A stretch of DNA of 64,000 bases from Sphingobium sp. AS12. Lineage in GTDB: Bacteria > Pseudomonadota > Alphaproteobacteria > Sphingomonadales > Sphingomonadaceae. Made by a program: the position numbers and the translations under genes. Position 1 is the stretch's first letter, and every line of letters starts with the position of its first letter. The stretch spans positions 1 through 64,000 of the forward strand of contig NZ_JAHRGM010000001.1 of the NCBI RefSeq assembly GCF_019097845.1, given 5' to 3'. The notes under the pieces were generated by a model that saw only the letters and a program-made list of their open reading frames with translations, was not told where the DNA came from and made no database searches. Below are positions 53,817 through 62,948 of the stretch, in pieces.

Positions 53817-54953
53817 ATGACGACCGAAATCGACTATTATGAACTGCTCGAAGTCGAGCGCACCGCCGATGCCGGGGTTCTCAAGAGCGCCTATCGCAAG
53901 CTGGCAATGAAATATCACCCGGACAAGACCGGGGGATGCGCCGACAGCGAAGCCAAATTCAAGGCGGTCTCGGAAGCCTATGAGGTTCTAAAGGATCCGC
54001 AGAAGCGCGCTGCCTATGACCGTTTCGGCCATGCGGCCTTCAAGCAGCAGCAACAAGGCGGCGGCGGTGGTTTCCACGGCGGCGGCGCTGGCGGTTTTTC
54101 CGACCTAGGCGATATATTCGAGACGATTTTCGGCCAGGGCGGCGGCTTCGGCGGCGGCGGTCGCCAGCAGCAGCGGCGCGGCGCGGACCTGCGCTATGAT
54201 CTCGAAATCACCCTCGACGAAGCCTATCATGGTAAGCAGACCGAGATCGAGATCGAGGTGTCTGCCGCTTGCGACAGTTGCGAAGGCTCCGGCGCGCAGC
54301 CCGGCACCGGGGCCAAGACCTGCCATACTTGTAAGGGTCATGGCCAGGTCCGCGCGCAGCAGGGTTTCTTCGTGGTCGAGCGCACTTGCCCGTCCTGCCA
54401 TGGCGCGGGCAAGGTGATCGAAAGCCCCTGCCGCTCCTGCCGGGGCGAAGGGCGCGTGGACAAGCCCAAGACGCTGCCGGTCAACGTCCCCGCGGGCGTG
54501 GACGACGGCACCCGCATTCGCCTGTCGGGCGAGGGAGAGGCGGGCGCGCGCGGCGCACCGGCTGGCGATCTCTACATCTTCCTCCACGTCAAACGCCATG
54601 CGCTGTTCGAACGCGACGGCACGACCCTCTTCTGCCGCTGCCCGGTCAGTTTCACGACAGCAGCGCTCGGCGGGACGATCGAAGTGCCGGGCCTGGACGG
54701 TGTGCGCCACGCCATCAAAATCCCGGTCGGCATCCAGTCGGGCAAGCAGATCCGCCAGCGTGGCGCGGGGATGCCCGTCCTTAATGGACGCGGGCAGGGC
54801 GACTTGGTCGTCCAGATCGACGTCGAAACCCCCACGAAGCTTACGCCCAAGCAGAAAGAACTGCTCGAAGCCTTCCGCGAAACCGAAACTGGTGAAGAAT
54901 GTCCGGCCTCGACCGGCTTCTTCGGCAAGATCAAGGATTTGTGGGGGGATTAA
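53817..54953 (+). CDS. dnaJ: Co-chaperone DnaJ (Hsp40)
   Basis: A 378-residue J protein. J domain with the HPD triad (KYHPDKTGG) and [17 protein letters not shown], a Gly-rich linker, then four zinc CxxCxGxG repeats: [33 protein letters not shown]-terminal domains complete. It delivers unfolded proteins to DnaK. Confidence 0.97.
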   Translation: MTTEIDYYELLEVERTADAGVLKSAYRKLAMKYHPDKTGGCADSEAKFKAVSEAYEVLKDPQKRAAYDRFGHAAFKQQQQGGGGGFHGGGAGGFSDLGDIFETIFGQGGGFGGGGRQQQRRGADLRYDLEITLDEAYHGKQTEIEIEVSAACDSCEGSGAQPGTGAKTCHTCKGHGQVRAQQGFFVVERTCPSCHGAGKVIESPCRSCRGEGRVDKPKTLPVNVPAGVDDGTRIRLSGEGEAGARGAPAGDLYIFLHVKRHALFERDGTTLFCRCPVSFTTAALGGTIEVPGLDGVRHAIKIPVGIQSGKQIRQRGAGMPVLNGRGQGDLVVQIDVETPTKLTPKQKELLEAFRETETGEECPASTGFFGKIKDLWGD

Positions 54954-54961
54954 GCGAACAC

Positions 54962-55056
54962 CCGTTCGCCCTGAGCGAGGTCGAAGGGCACGCCTACGCA
55001 GTGAAGGTACTTCGCTTCGCTCAGTAGAAGGCTTCGACTTCGCTCAGCCCAAACGG
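54962..55056. repeat. Inverted repeat, TTCGACAAGCTCAG family (copy 3)
   Basis: CCGTTCGCCCTGAGCGAGGTCGAAGG and CTTCGACTTCGCTCAGCCCAAACGG, with an inner ACTTCGC pair. It overlaps the 3' end of the permease gene, supplying its last codons and stop. Confidence 0.8.
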
Positions 55057-56339
55057 TTGTTGGAACGGTGCGCACCATTCCGCGCCCACCAGTAAAACGG
55101 CAACCCCGCCGCCATCAGCAGCACGCTGGACCCGCTCGCCACAATCCCCGCACCCCACAGCGTCCAAAGCGCGTAGCCAAGCCCGACAATCGCAGCTGGC
55201 ACCACCACCCGAAACCGCATACTCGCCAGCGCGCAGCCGACATAGAGCCACAGGGTCGCTGACGTCGCCAGCAGCGCCATCGCGGTGAACAGCGCCACCA
55301 GCCCCTGCAAACTATTGGCGACCAGCAACAGGCTGGCCAGCGCCGTGGACAATATCAGCCCGCGCACCGGCGTCCCCTTGGCATCGGTCCCCGCCAGCCA
55401 GCGCGGCAATTCGCCCGCCCGCGCCATCGCCAGCGGCACTTCCCCCATCAGCAGCGTCCAGCCATTCAGCGCGCCCAGACAACTGATCGCCACGAACAAG
55501 GCGATGAAACGCGCCGGGCCGGGCGACCAATAATGGCTGACGAAAGCGCCAAAGGGCGACCCGGTCTGCGTCTCCGCCGCTGGCAGGGTCAGCGCGATCC
55601 CTGAACAGACCAGCAGATAGATCAGCCCCGTCGCCGCCGTGCCGATCAGCGTCGCGCGCGGGATCGTCCGTGCCGGATTACGCACCTTGTCCGCCGCCAC
55701 GCTGGCCGATTCAAACCCCAGCAGCGCCCATAACGTCAGCGCCGCCGACGCAGTGATCCCCGCGCCCGTCAGCCCCTGCGCCGGGAAGGGCGCGACCTGC
55801 GCCGTGCCGCTGCCCACCGTCACCACCAGCAACACCAGCACCACCGCAATCGGAATCAGTTTGATAATGGTCGTGACGATCTGCGTCATCCCCGCCGCCC
55901 GCGCGCCAATCAGGTTGATACCGGTCATTGCCCACAAAAAGCCGATCGAACAGAGCGCCCCAACACCCGGCCGCGCCAGCAGCGGCATGACGCTCGACAG
56001 GTTCGCCGTCGCCGCCACCGCAATCGTGACATTGGTGATGATGATCGACAGCCAGTAGATCCAGCCAATCGCAAACCCGGCAAGCGGCCCATAGGCCCGC
56101 GCGATCATCTGCGACGCACTCGTCCCCGGCAGTGCCACCGTCAGCCGCGCAATCACGAAGGCCAACACCAGCGACCCCGCAATCGTAAACCCCCACCCCG
56201 CCACCGCATCCCACCCAAAGGGCGCCAGCGCGGCAGGCAGCAGGAACACCCCCGACCCGATCATATTGCCCATGACCAGCGCAATACAGGCGGCAAGGCC
56301 CAGCGTGCGTGCAGGCGCGGGACTGGTGGCGATGGTCAT
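55044..56339 (-). CDS. APC family amino acid permease
   Basis: A 431-residue, 12-helix amino acid/polyamine/organocation transporter. The first helix carries the substrate-binding GNMIGSGVFLLPAALAPFG, and SLVLAFVIARLTVALPG and LLGFESASVAADKVRNPARTIPRAT are family-typical. Closest by eye to YjeH/AdiC-type permeases. ATG at 56339 has GGGGGACCG upstream. The C-terminal residues and stop lie inside an intergenic repeat. Confidence 0.9.
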   Translation of the reverse strand: MTIATSPAPARTLGLAACIALVMGNMIGSGVFLLPAALAPFGWDAVAGWGFTIAGSLVLAFVIARLTVALPGTSASQMIARAYGPLAGFAIGWIYWLSIIITNVTIAVAATANLSSVMPLLARPGVGALCSIGFLWAMTGINLIGARAAGMTQIVTTIIKLIPIAVVLVLLVVTVGSGTAQVAPFPAQGLTGAGITASAALTLWALLGFESASVAADKVRNPARTIPRATLIGTAATGLIYLLVCSGIALTLPAAETQTGSPFGAFVSHYWSPGPARFIALFVAISCLGALNGWTLLMGEVPLAMARAGELPRWLAGTDAKGTPVRGLILSTALASLLLVANSLQGLVALFTAMALLATSATLWLYVGCALASMRFRVVVPAAIVGLGYALWTLWGAGIVASGSSVLLMAAGLPFYWWARNGAHRSNNRLG

Positions 56340-56424
56340 GCTGGCGGTCCCCCGTGAAAGGGGGCAGCCTATCGCGGGTGGCGGGCATTGGCCAGTTCTG
56401 TGGCCAAACCCGCCCTCCCGCAAC

Positions 56425-58227
56425 TTACGCCGCCAGGAACATGTCCGGGTCCAGCGCCATCAGCGCGTCGGCGCCGCCCTCAATCTTGCGGCGCAGCGAC
56501 CCCGCGTCGGGCATGATCCGCTCGGCAAAGAAGCGCGCCGTCACCAGCTTGGCTTCCAGAAACTTCGCGTCCCCTTCGCCCGCCGCCAGCAGCCCGGTCG
56601 CGGCCTTGGCCATGCGCAGCCACATCAGCCCGGTCGCGACGATGCCCAATATGTGCATATAATGATGCGCACCGGCCCCGGCATTGTCGGGATTCTTCAT
56701 CGCATTCTGCATCAGCCACATGGTCGCGGCCTGCAACTGGCCGGTCGCCTTCTCCAGCGCTTCGGCCAGCGCTGCCAGCTTAGGCTCGGCCTTGGCATCG
56801 GCGACTTCGGTCGCGATGATCTTCAGGAACGCCTGCAATGCGCGGCCACCGTTTATCGCCAGCTTGCGGCCGACCAGATCCATCGCCTGCACCCCGTTGG
56901 TGCCCTCGTAAATCTGGGCAATGCGCGCGTCGCGGACATACTGTTCCACGCCATTTTCCCAGATATAGCCATGGCCGCCAAACACCTGCTGGCTGGACAC
57001 GGCAACGTCGAAACCCTTGTCGGTGCCATAGCCCTTGATCACCGGGATCAGCAGGCCAATCAGGTCGTCGGCCATTTGGCGCTCTTCTTCCGTGGCGGCA
57101 TGGTGCGACAGGTCGACCTGCAACGCTCCCCACAGGATCAGCGCGCGCAGCCCTTCGGTGATCGCCTTGCCCTCCATCAGCATCCGGCGCACGTCGGGAT
57201 GGACGAACAGCGTGTCGGCCTTTTCCTCCGGTTCCTTCGGCCCGGTCAGCGCGCGGCCCTGCCGCCGATCACGGGCATAATGGACCGCATTCTGCAAGGC
57301 GATTTCCGCCTGGCCAAGCCCTTGCAGCCCCACGCCCAGCCGCGCCGCGTTCATCATGATGAACATCGCGGCCAGCCCCTTATTCTCCTCGCCGACCATC
57401 CAGCCGGTCGCCCCGTCATAATTCATGACGCAGGTGGCGTTGCCATGGATACCCATCTTATGCTCGATCGATCCGCACGACACCGCATTGCGCTCGCCCA
57501 GCGACCCGTCGTCATGGACCATGATCTTGGGGACGACGAACAGCGAAATGCCCTTGCTGCTGTCCGGCGCGCCCGGCGTCTTGGCCAGCACCAGATGGAT
57601 GATATTCTCCGACAGGTCATGCTCACCCGCCGAAATGAAAATCTTGGTGCCGGTGATCGCAAAGCTGCCATCGGCATTGGGCACGGCCTTGGTCTTGATG
57701 AGGCCCAGATCGGTGCCGCAATGCGGCTCGGTCAGGTTCATCGTGCCGGTCCATTCGCCCGACACCATCTTGGGAATGTAACGCTGTTGCAGTTCGTCGC
57801 TGCCCTTGGCGATCAGCGCCGCGACCGCGCCTGCGGTCAGGCCATGATACATTTCAAACGCCTGATTGGCCGACAGCACATATTCGTCCACCGCCGTCGC
57901 CACCACACTTGGCAGCCCCTGGCCGCCAAATTCGGTCGGCGAATGGAGCGTGGTCCAGCCGCCCGCGACAAACTGGTCGAACGCATCTTTGAACCCCGTC
58001 GGCGTGGTCACGCTGCCATCGGGATGGCGGGTGCAACCTTCCTTGTCGCCCACGGCGTTCAGGGGAAACAGCACTTCGGCGGCGATCTTGCCGCCTTCGG
58101 TCAGGATCGCCTCGACCAGATCGGGGGTCGCATTTTCAAAGCCGGGCAGGTTGGCATAGCGGTCCAGCCCAACAACATGCTCAAGCACGAAACGTGTGTC
58201 ACGGACGGGTGGCGTATAACTGGGCAT
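56425..58227 (-). CDS. Acyl-CoA dehydrogenase, long form (DmdC-like)
   Basis: A 600-residue flavoenzyme of the acyl-CoA dehydrogenase family. FAD/substrate motifs [17 protein letters not shown] and [43 protein letters not shown] are present, with Glu in YEGTNG the probable base. The extra ~150 C-terminal residues are typical of the 590-600-residue class that includes DmdC (3-methylmercaptopropionyl-CoA dehydrogenase) and long-chain enzymes. Substrate not determined. It lies 40 bases downstream of the MerR gene and is likely its target. Confidence 0.9.
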   Translation of the reverse strand: MPSYTPPVRDTRFVLEHVVGLDRYANLPGFENATPDLVEAILTEGGKIAAEVLFPLNAVGDKEGCTRHPDGSVTTPTGFKDAFDQFVAGGWTTLHSPTEFGGQGLPSVVATAVDEYVLSANQAFEMYHGLTAGAVAALIAKGSDELQQRYIPKMVSGEWTGTMNLTEPHCGTDLGLIKTKAVPNADGSFAITGTKIFISAGEHDLSENIIHLVLAKTPGAPDSSKGISLFVVPKIMVHDDGSLGERNAVSCGSIEHKMGIHGNATCVMNYDGATGWMVGEENKGLAAMFIMMNAARLGVGLQGLGQAEIALQNAVHYARDRRQGRALTGPKEPEEKADTLFVHPDVRRMLMEGKAITEGLRALILWGALQVDLSHHAATEEERQMADDLIGLLIPVIKGYGTDKGFDVAVSSQQVFGGHGYIWENGVEQYVRDARIAQIYEGTNGVQAMDLVGRKLAINGGRALQAFLKIIATEVADAKAEPKLAALAEALEKATGQLQAATMWLMQNAMKNPDNAGAGAHHYMHILGIVATGLMWLRMAKAATGLLAAGEGDAKFLEAKLVTARFFAERIMPDAGSLRRKIEGGADALMALDPDMFLAA

Positions 58228-58267
58228 AATCGTCTCCGGGCGTTTTTGTTATCGGGGGGGAGGGGGT

Positions 58268-58678
58268 TCAGTCTTTGGCGATGGCAGCTACGAAACTCGC
58301 CAGTTCGGCGATGGCCGCGTCGATATCGTCCTTCTGCCGGGTCAGCAGTTCGATCCGCGCCTCGCATTTGGCGATGGTGACGCGGCGCTGCTCTTCATGT
58401 TCCTCGTCGGCGTCATACAGGTCGATCATCTCGCGAATCTCGGTCAGGCTGAAACCGACCCGCTTGCCGCGCAAAATCCACGCCAGTCGCGCGCGGTCGC
58501 GCCGCGAATAGATGCGGGCCAGACCCTGCCGTTCCGGCGCGATCAGCCCTTCATCCTCATAGAATCGCAGGGCGCGGGCAGTGACGCCGAACTCCTCGGA
58601 AAGGTCGGAAATACTATAGCTCTGCTGGTCCCGATGATCGGGTAGCTCGATGCCGGCGATGCTGCTGCGCGTATCCAT
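58268..58678 (-). CDS. MerR-family regulator of acyl-CoA catabolism (LiuR-like)
   Basis: A 136-residue MerR-type regulator. The HTH and wing YSISDLSEEFGVTARALRFYEDEGLIAPERQGLARIYSRRDRARLAWILRGKRVGFSLTEIREMIDLYD (read in pieces) match the LiuR/PsrA-like group that controls branched-chain and fatty-acid degradation. No metal-binding cysteines. It precedes the acyl-CoA dehydrogenase gene, and a matching operator overlaps its promoter. Confidence 0.9.
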   Translation of the reverse strand: MDTRSSIAGIELPDHRDQQSYSISDLSEEFGVTARALRFYEDEGLIAPERQGLARIYSRRDRARLAWILRGKRVGFSLTEIREMIDLYDADEEHEEQRRVTIAKCEARIELLTRQKDDIDAAIAELASFVAAIAKD

Positions 58679-58698
58679 GGCAGGTGATGTAGCGCAAC

Positions 58699-58714
58699 TT
58701 TACGTTTACGTCAA
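58699..58714. promoter_or_regulatory. LiuR-type operator (TTTACGTnnACGTAAA-like)
   Basis: TTTACGTTTACGTCAA on the plus strand, i.e. TTGACGTAAACGTAAA on the minus strand, fits the LiuR consensus TTTACGTAAACGTAAA. It includes TTGACG, a likely -35 element of the MerR-type gene starting at 58678. Confidence 0.65.
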
Positions 58715-58790
58715 GGTGAGTGAGGGCAGTGCGACATGGACCAAATGTCCTGGTGACAGGCCGGACGCATGCCGCTAGGGGGACCGAGTC

Positions 58791-59201
58791 ATGACGGGGG
58801 CCATCAGACATTCCAGCACCGCACGCGGCCTGCTTGCCGCATTGGCGCTGCTTGTGTTTGCCGTGCAATTGCTGGTGCCGTCGGGCTTCATGCCTGTTCG
58901 CACGGACAAAGGCGTCATCGTGACCCTTTGCACCGGGCAGGGCGCGATCAACGTCCTAGTCAATCGCAACGCCACGCCGGGCAAGGGCGACCATGCCCCC
59001 GACGATGGCATGGCCGGAAACATGCCCTGCGCCTTCGCTGCGTCGGTTCAGCCCGCCGTGCCGCCTTTGTTGTTGGCGGACATGCCCTTGCCTGCCTGGC
59101 AACTGGCCCATGGCCCAATCGCCTTCGCGCTCAAAACCGGGCTGATCGCCCGCCTCGCCGCACCTCCTCCGCCTTCATCAGGGCCGCCTGCGATCATGTA
59201 A
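58791..59201 (+). CDS. DUF2946-like small exported protein
   Basis: A 136-residue protein with one N-terminal hydrophobic segment (LLAALALLVFAVQLLVPSGFMPV) and the paired cysteines of the DUF2946 family (TLCTGQGAINVL; NMPCAFAA). Such genes sit near TonB receptors and PepSY proteins, as here, and are suspected to handle copper or iron. Function unknown. Confidence 0.78.
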   Translation: MTGAIRHSSTARGLLAALALLVFAVQLLVPSGFMPVRTDKGVIVTLCTGQGAINVLVNRNATPGKGDHAPDDGMAGNMPCAFAASVQPAVPPLLLADMPLPAWQLAHGPIAFALKTGLIARLAAPPPPSSGPPAIM

Positions 59202-59254
59202 TCCTCCCCTTTGGGGGAGGGCTGTCGCGTATGAGCCGGACCTTAATTTATTTC

Positions 59255-59343
59255 CTCATGCTGAACTTGTTTCAGCATCCATCGTGCCCCAACAGCCGCC
59301 GCTGGGGACGAGAAATGGACCCTGAAACAAGTTCAGGGTGACG
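59255..59343. repeat. Inverted repeat, CTGAA-TTTCAG family (copy 2)
   Basis: CTCATGCTGAACTTGTTTCAG ... CTGAAACAAGTTCAGGGTGACGAG (arms), with ATCCATCGTGCCCC and GGGACGAGAAATGGA inside. It lies between the DUF2946-like gene and the TonB receptor. Confidence 0.85.
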
Positions 59344-59466
59344 AGTAAAGAGGACAGGGCTTCCTATGCGATAGCCCCGCCCCACACGGGGGAGGACGCA
59401 ATTTCCCCGGCCCCATCCTGACCGAATAACGTCAGGACAGAACACTATATCAATAGGTTACATCCC

Positions 59467-61506
59467 ATGCGTATCACCCATGCCACACGCAGCGCGTCGC
59501 TGTGCGCGCTTGCCTTTGCTCTTTCTGCCGTCCCCGCCATGGCCGACGAAGCCCCAGACCAGAGCAGTATCATCGTCACCGCCAGCGTGATTGCCGAAGA
59601 AGCCGCCGCCCGCGTGCAGCGCACCCCCGGCGGTGTCGATGTCGTGGCCGCCGACGATTATGAGAACAAACTCGCCGTCTCGCTGCGCGACGCGCTGACC
59701 TATTCGCCCGGCGTCTATACTCAGCCCCGCTTCGGGCAGGAGGTCCGCATCTCGATCCGCGGGTCCGGCCTGTCCCGCGGCTTCCACATGCGCGGGCTGA
59801 CCCTGTTGCAGGATGGCATCCCGCTCAATCTGGCCGACGATAATGGCGACTTTCAGGAATTTGACCCGCAAGTCTTTCAGCATCTCGAAGTCTATCGTGG
59901 CGGCAACGCGCTGCGCTTTGGCGGATCGACGCTGGGCGGCGCGATCAATGCCGTGACCCCGACCGGACGCAGTGCGCCGGGCATCGAACTGCGCGTCGAT
60001 GGCGGCAGCTTCGACACCATCCGCACCAAAGCCGCCTATGGTTATGCCGACGAAACCGGCGATGCCTTTGCCGCGATCACCAGCGACCGCTCGGATGGCG
60101 ACCGCGACCATGGCAAGCGGAAATCCTATCGCTTCAACGGCAATGTCGGCGTGAAGATCAGCGAGACAATCGAAACCCGCTTCTATGCCAGCGCCCAGAC
60201 CATCCGTCAGAAATTGTCCGGTTCACTCAGCGAAAAATCGGTGCTGACCGATCCGACCAAGGGCAATTTCGTTGGCGATCAGGCGCGCGACATTGACTCG
60301 ATCCGCCTGCAAAACCGCACCACGATTCAGATTGGCGGCGGGCAACTGGCGTTCGGCTTGTTCCTCAATGCCAAGGATCTTTATCACCCCATCTTTCAGG
60401 TCATCGACCAGAAATCGGAAGATCGCGGCGCGTTCGCCAGCCTCGATCTGGCGGGCGATCTGGGCGGCCTGCCGGTCGAACTGACGCTTGGCACGCAGGC
60501 GCGCTTTGGCAAGGTCACCGCACGCCAGTTCGTCAACCTGTCGGGCAAGCGCGGCGCGCCCACCGCCAATGTCCAGCAGCGCGCCCAGACGATCAACAGC
60601 TATGGCGAAGTCCGGCTCGCCCCTGCGCCCGGTCTGTGGCTGATCGCGGGCGGCCTCTACACCCATGGCGAACGGCGGATCGACAATCGCTTCGCCCCGC
60701 AACGCAGCGGCGACGCCAGCTTCGATGCCTTCTCGCCCAAGATCGGCCTGCTCTACAAGCCCGACGATGCCCTGCAATTCTACGCCAATTATAACCGCTC
60801 GGTCGAACTGCCCGGCTATAGTGAACTGAGCCAGACGCCCGCAGGCGGCGCGCCCGGCTTCACCCCGGTTGGTCCGCAAAAGGCATGGACCGCCGAAATC
60901 GGCACCCGTGGTCGCATCGGCATCGCATCCTGGGACGTCAGCCTCTATCGCGCCGACATCAAGGGCGAGATGCTGCAATATAGCGTTGTCCCCGGCGTCA
61001 TTCCCGCCGCGACCTTCAACGCGGACAAGACCCGCCATCAGGGCGTCGAAGCCGGTCTCGAACTCGCCTTCACCCCTTGGGCATCACTCCGCCAAGTCTA
61101 TCAATATAGCGATTTCCGCTTCCGCAACGACGCCATCTACGGTGACAATCGCCTGCCGGTGGTGCCGCGCCATTTCTACCGCGCCGAACTCAAACTGGGA
61201 ACTGACAGGCTCAGCGTCTCGCCTTCGGTCGAATGGCTGCCGCAGGGCGCGTGGGTCGATTATGTCAACAGCAAGCGGGTGAGCAGCTATGCCCAGCTCA
61301 ACCTTGGCGCGCAGGCGCAGGTACGCGATGGCGTCACCCTGTTCCTCGATGCGCGCAACCTGACGCAGAAGCGCGCGGTCGGCGACATCAGCGCGCTGGT
61401 CCGCTACACGCCCGACGTTGCGGCAACGGCAGCGGACGAAGGCAGCGTCGCCTTCTACCCGCTCGAACGCCGCGCCATCTATGGCGGCGTGCGCGCGCGT
61501 TTCTGA
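59467..61506 (+). CDS. TonB-dependent outer membrane receptor
   Basis: A 679-residue receptor. Sec signal peptide at the start (AFALSAVPAMA), then the plug domain with IIVTASVI (TonB-box-like), DALTYSPGVYTQPRFG and RISIRGSGLSRGFHMRGLTLLQDGIPLN. The remainder is beta-barrel, ending GGVRARF. It imports a siderophore, heme or other metal complex using TonB. The PepSY gene 17 bases downstream points to iron or copper. Confidence 0.93.
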   Translation: MRITHATRSASLCALAFALSAVPAMADEAPDQSSIIVTASVIAEEAAARVQRTPGGVDVVAADDYENKLAVSLRDALTYSPGVYTQPRFGQEVRISIRGSGLSRGFHMRGLTLLQDGIPLNLADDNGDFQEFDPQVFQHLEVYRGGNALRFGGSTLGGAINAVTPTGRSAPGIELRVDGGSFDTIRTKAAYGYADETGDAFAAITSDRSDGDRDHGKRKSYRFNGNVGVKISETIETRFYASAQTIRQKLSGSLSEKSVLTDPTKGNFVGDQARDIDSIRLQNRTTIQIGGGQLAFGLFLNAKDLYHPIFQVIDQKSEDRGAFASLDLAGDLGGLPVELTLGTQARFGKVTARQFVNLSGKRGAPTANVQQRAQTINSYGEVRLAPAPGLWLIAGGLYTHGERRIDNRFAPQRSGDASFDAFSPKIGLLYKPDDALQFYANYNRSVELPGYSELSQTPAGGAPGFTPVGPQKAWTAEIGTRGRIGIASWDVSLYRADIKGEMLQYSVVPGVIPAATFNADKTRHQGVEAGLELAFTPWASLRQVYQYSDFRFRNDAIYGDNRLPVVPRHFYRAELKLGTDRLSVSPSVEWLPQGAWVDYVNSKRVSSYAQLNLGAQAQVRDGVTLFLDARNLTQKRAVGDISALVRYTPDVAATAADEGSVAFYPLERRAIYGGVRARF

Positions 61507-61522
61507 ACCGGGGGACAGGACG

Positions 61523-62791
61523 ATGGATGACACAGGCTTTTACCGGGCGATGTGGCGCTGGCATTTCTACGCCGGTCTCATCGTCCTGCCCGTTCTGGCG
61601 CTGATGGCGGTGACCGGCGCGCTCTATCTCTACAAGCCGGAGATAGAGGCGATGCTCTATCCGGTGCATATGTCGGGCGCACCAACGGCCTCGCCCCTCC
61701 CGCCATCACGCCTGATCGCCACGGTGGAGCAGGCGACAGGCGCGCAGGTGACCCAGATTGCGCGACCCGCCAGTCCCTCCGAAAGCTGGCGGGTGATGAC
61801 GAAGACGGACGCTGGCCCGCCGACCGTCTATTTCGTCGATCCCCGCAATGGCCGGATATTGGGTGAGATGCGCGGCGGCGGCGTCATGAAGGTCATCAAG
61901 GATCTGCACAGCCTCGCGCTCACCGGACCGGTGGGCAACCGGCTGGTGGAGGTCGTCGCGGGCTGGGCGATCCTGCTCTGCATCACCGGTCTCTATCTGC
62001 GCTGGCCCCGGCGCGGACAGCCGGCCCTGGCGATCCGGGGCCGGGCATCGGGTCGCCTCTTCTGGCGCGATCTGCATGGCACGCTGGGCTTCCTGTCCGC
62101 TGCTGTCATCCTGTTCTTGGCCATCACGGGGATGCCCTGGACACAGGTGTGGGGCGGGGGACTGCGCGCCGTGGTAGCCGCCAATGACTGGGGGCGACCC
62201 AAAATGGCGGCAATCCCATGGAGCGCGCCAGCCAAGGACGCGCTGCCCTGGACGCTGCGCGAAGGCGGAGCGGCGGCGGGCAGAGCAGGCGACATCGGCG
62301 TCGATGAAGCGCTGCGCATCGCCACCACGCGCGGCATGGGCAGCGTCCAGATCATTCTGCCCGCCACCGCCGGCGCGCCCTATCTGGCCGCATCCATCGT
62401 CACACAGGCGCAGGATGCCCGCGCCATCACCATCGACGCGGCATCCGGCGCAGTGGTGCAGGACATGGACTGGCGCATGTTCGGTCCCGGCGCAAAAGCG
62501 GTCGAATGGGGCATCGCCACCCATCAGGGCCAGCAATATAGAGAGGCCAATCGGCTGCTGATGCTGGCGGGCTGCCTCTGCCTCCTGCTGCTTTGTCTGA
62601 CGGCACCTGTCCTGTGGTGGAAGCGGCGCAAAGAGGGACGGCTCACCGCGCCACCCGCCGCTACCCCCGTCGCAAAGCGTATGGTTGCCGGGCTGATGCT
62701 GTTGATCGGTGTGCTGTTCCCGCTGACCGGCCTCAGCATGGTTGCCGCGCTGGCAGGTGAGTGGATCATGGGTCAGCGCCGGACGGCCTAA
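61523..62791 (+). CDS. PepSY-associated transmembrane protein
   Basis: A 422-residue inner-membrane protein with four to five hydrophobic segments. Family motifs: YRAMWRWHFYAGLIVLPVLALMAVTGALYLYKPEIE at the start, DLHSLALTGPVGNRLVEVVAGWAILLCITGLYLRWPR, and FWRDLHGTLGFLSAAVILFLAITG (read in pieces). Homologues act as ferric-siderophore reductases or electron-transfer proteins next to TonB receptors. GGGGGACAGGACG precedes the ATG at 61523. Confidence 0.9.
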   Translation: MDDTGFYRAMWRWHFYAGLIVLPVLALMAVTGALYLYKPEIEAMLYPVHMSGAPTASPLPPSRLIATVEQATGAQVTQIARPASPSESWRVMTKTDAGPPTVYFVDPRNGRILGEMRGGGVMKVIKDLHSLALTGPVGNRLVEVVAGWAILLCITGLYLRWPRRGQPALAIRGRASGRLFWRDLHGTLGFLSAAVILFLAITGMPWTQVWGGGLRAVVAANDWGRPKMAAIPWSAPAKDALPWTLREGGAAAGRAGDIGVDEALRIATTRGMGSVQIILPATAGAPYLAASIVTQAQDARAITIDAASGAVVQDMDWRMFGPGAKAVEWGIATHQGQQYREANRLLMLAGCLCLLLLCLTAPVLWWKRRKEGRLTAPPAATPVAKRMVAGLMLLIGVLFPLTGLSMVAALAGEWIMGQRRTA

Positions 62792-62878
62792 ATCCCGTTC
62801 GGGCTGAGCTTGTCGAAGCCGCGTCCTTCTTCTCGGAAAAAAAGGACTACCCTTCGACAAGCTCAGGGCGAACGGATT
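62791..62878. repeat. Inverted repeat, TTCGACAAGCTCAG family (copy 4)
   Basis: AATCCCGTTCGGGCTGAGCT/TGTCGAAG and CTTCGACA/AGCTCAGGGCGAACGGATT are long arms with a CCTTCTTCTCGGAAAAAAAGG centre. Starts at the PepSY stop codon. Confidence 0.88.
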
Positions 62879-62948
62879 ACATGAGCGGCTAGGTTTCTGT
62901 CCAAGGCGGACGGTTTTCTTATCCGGCCACATCCTCTACAGCCCGACC

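Noticed and set aside
56266-58380. A 704-codon open frame opposite the acyl-CoA dehydrogenase.
   Set aside because: Shadow of the conserved gene on the other strand; the product is Arg/His-rich with no recognisable domain.
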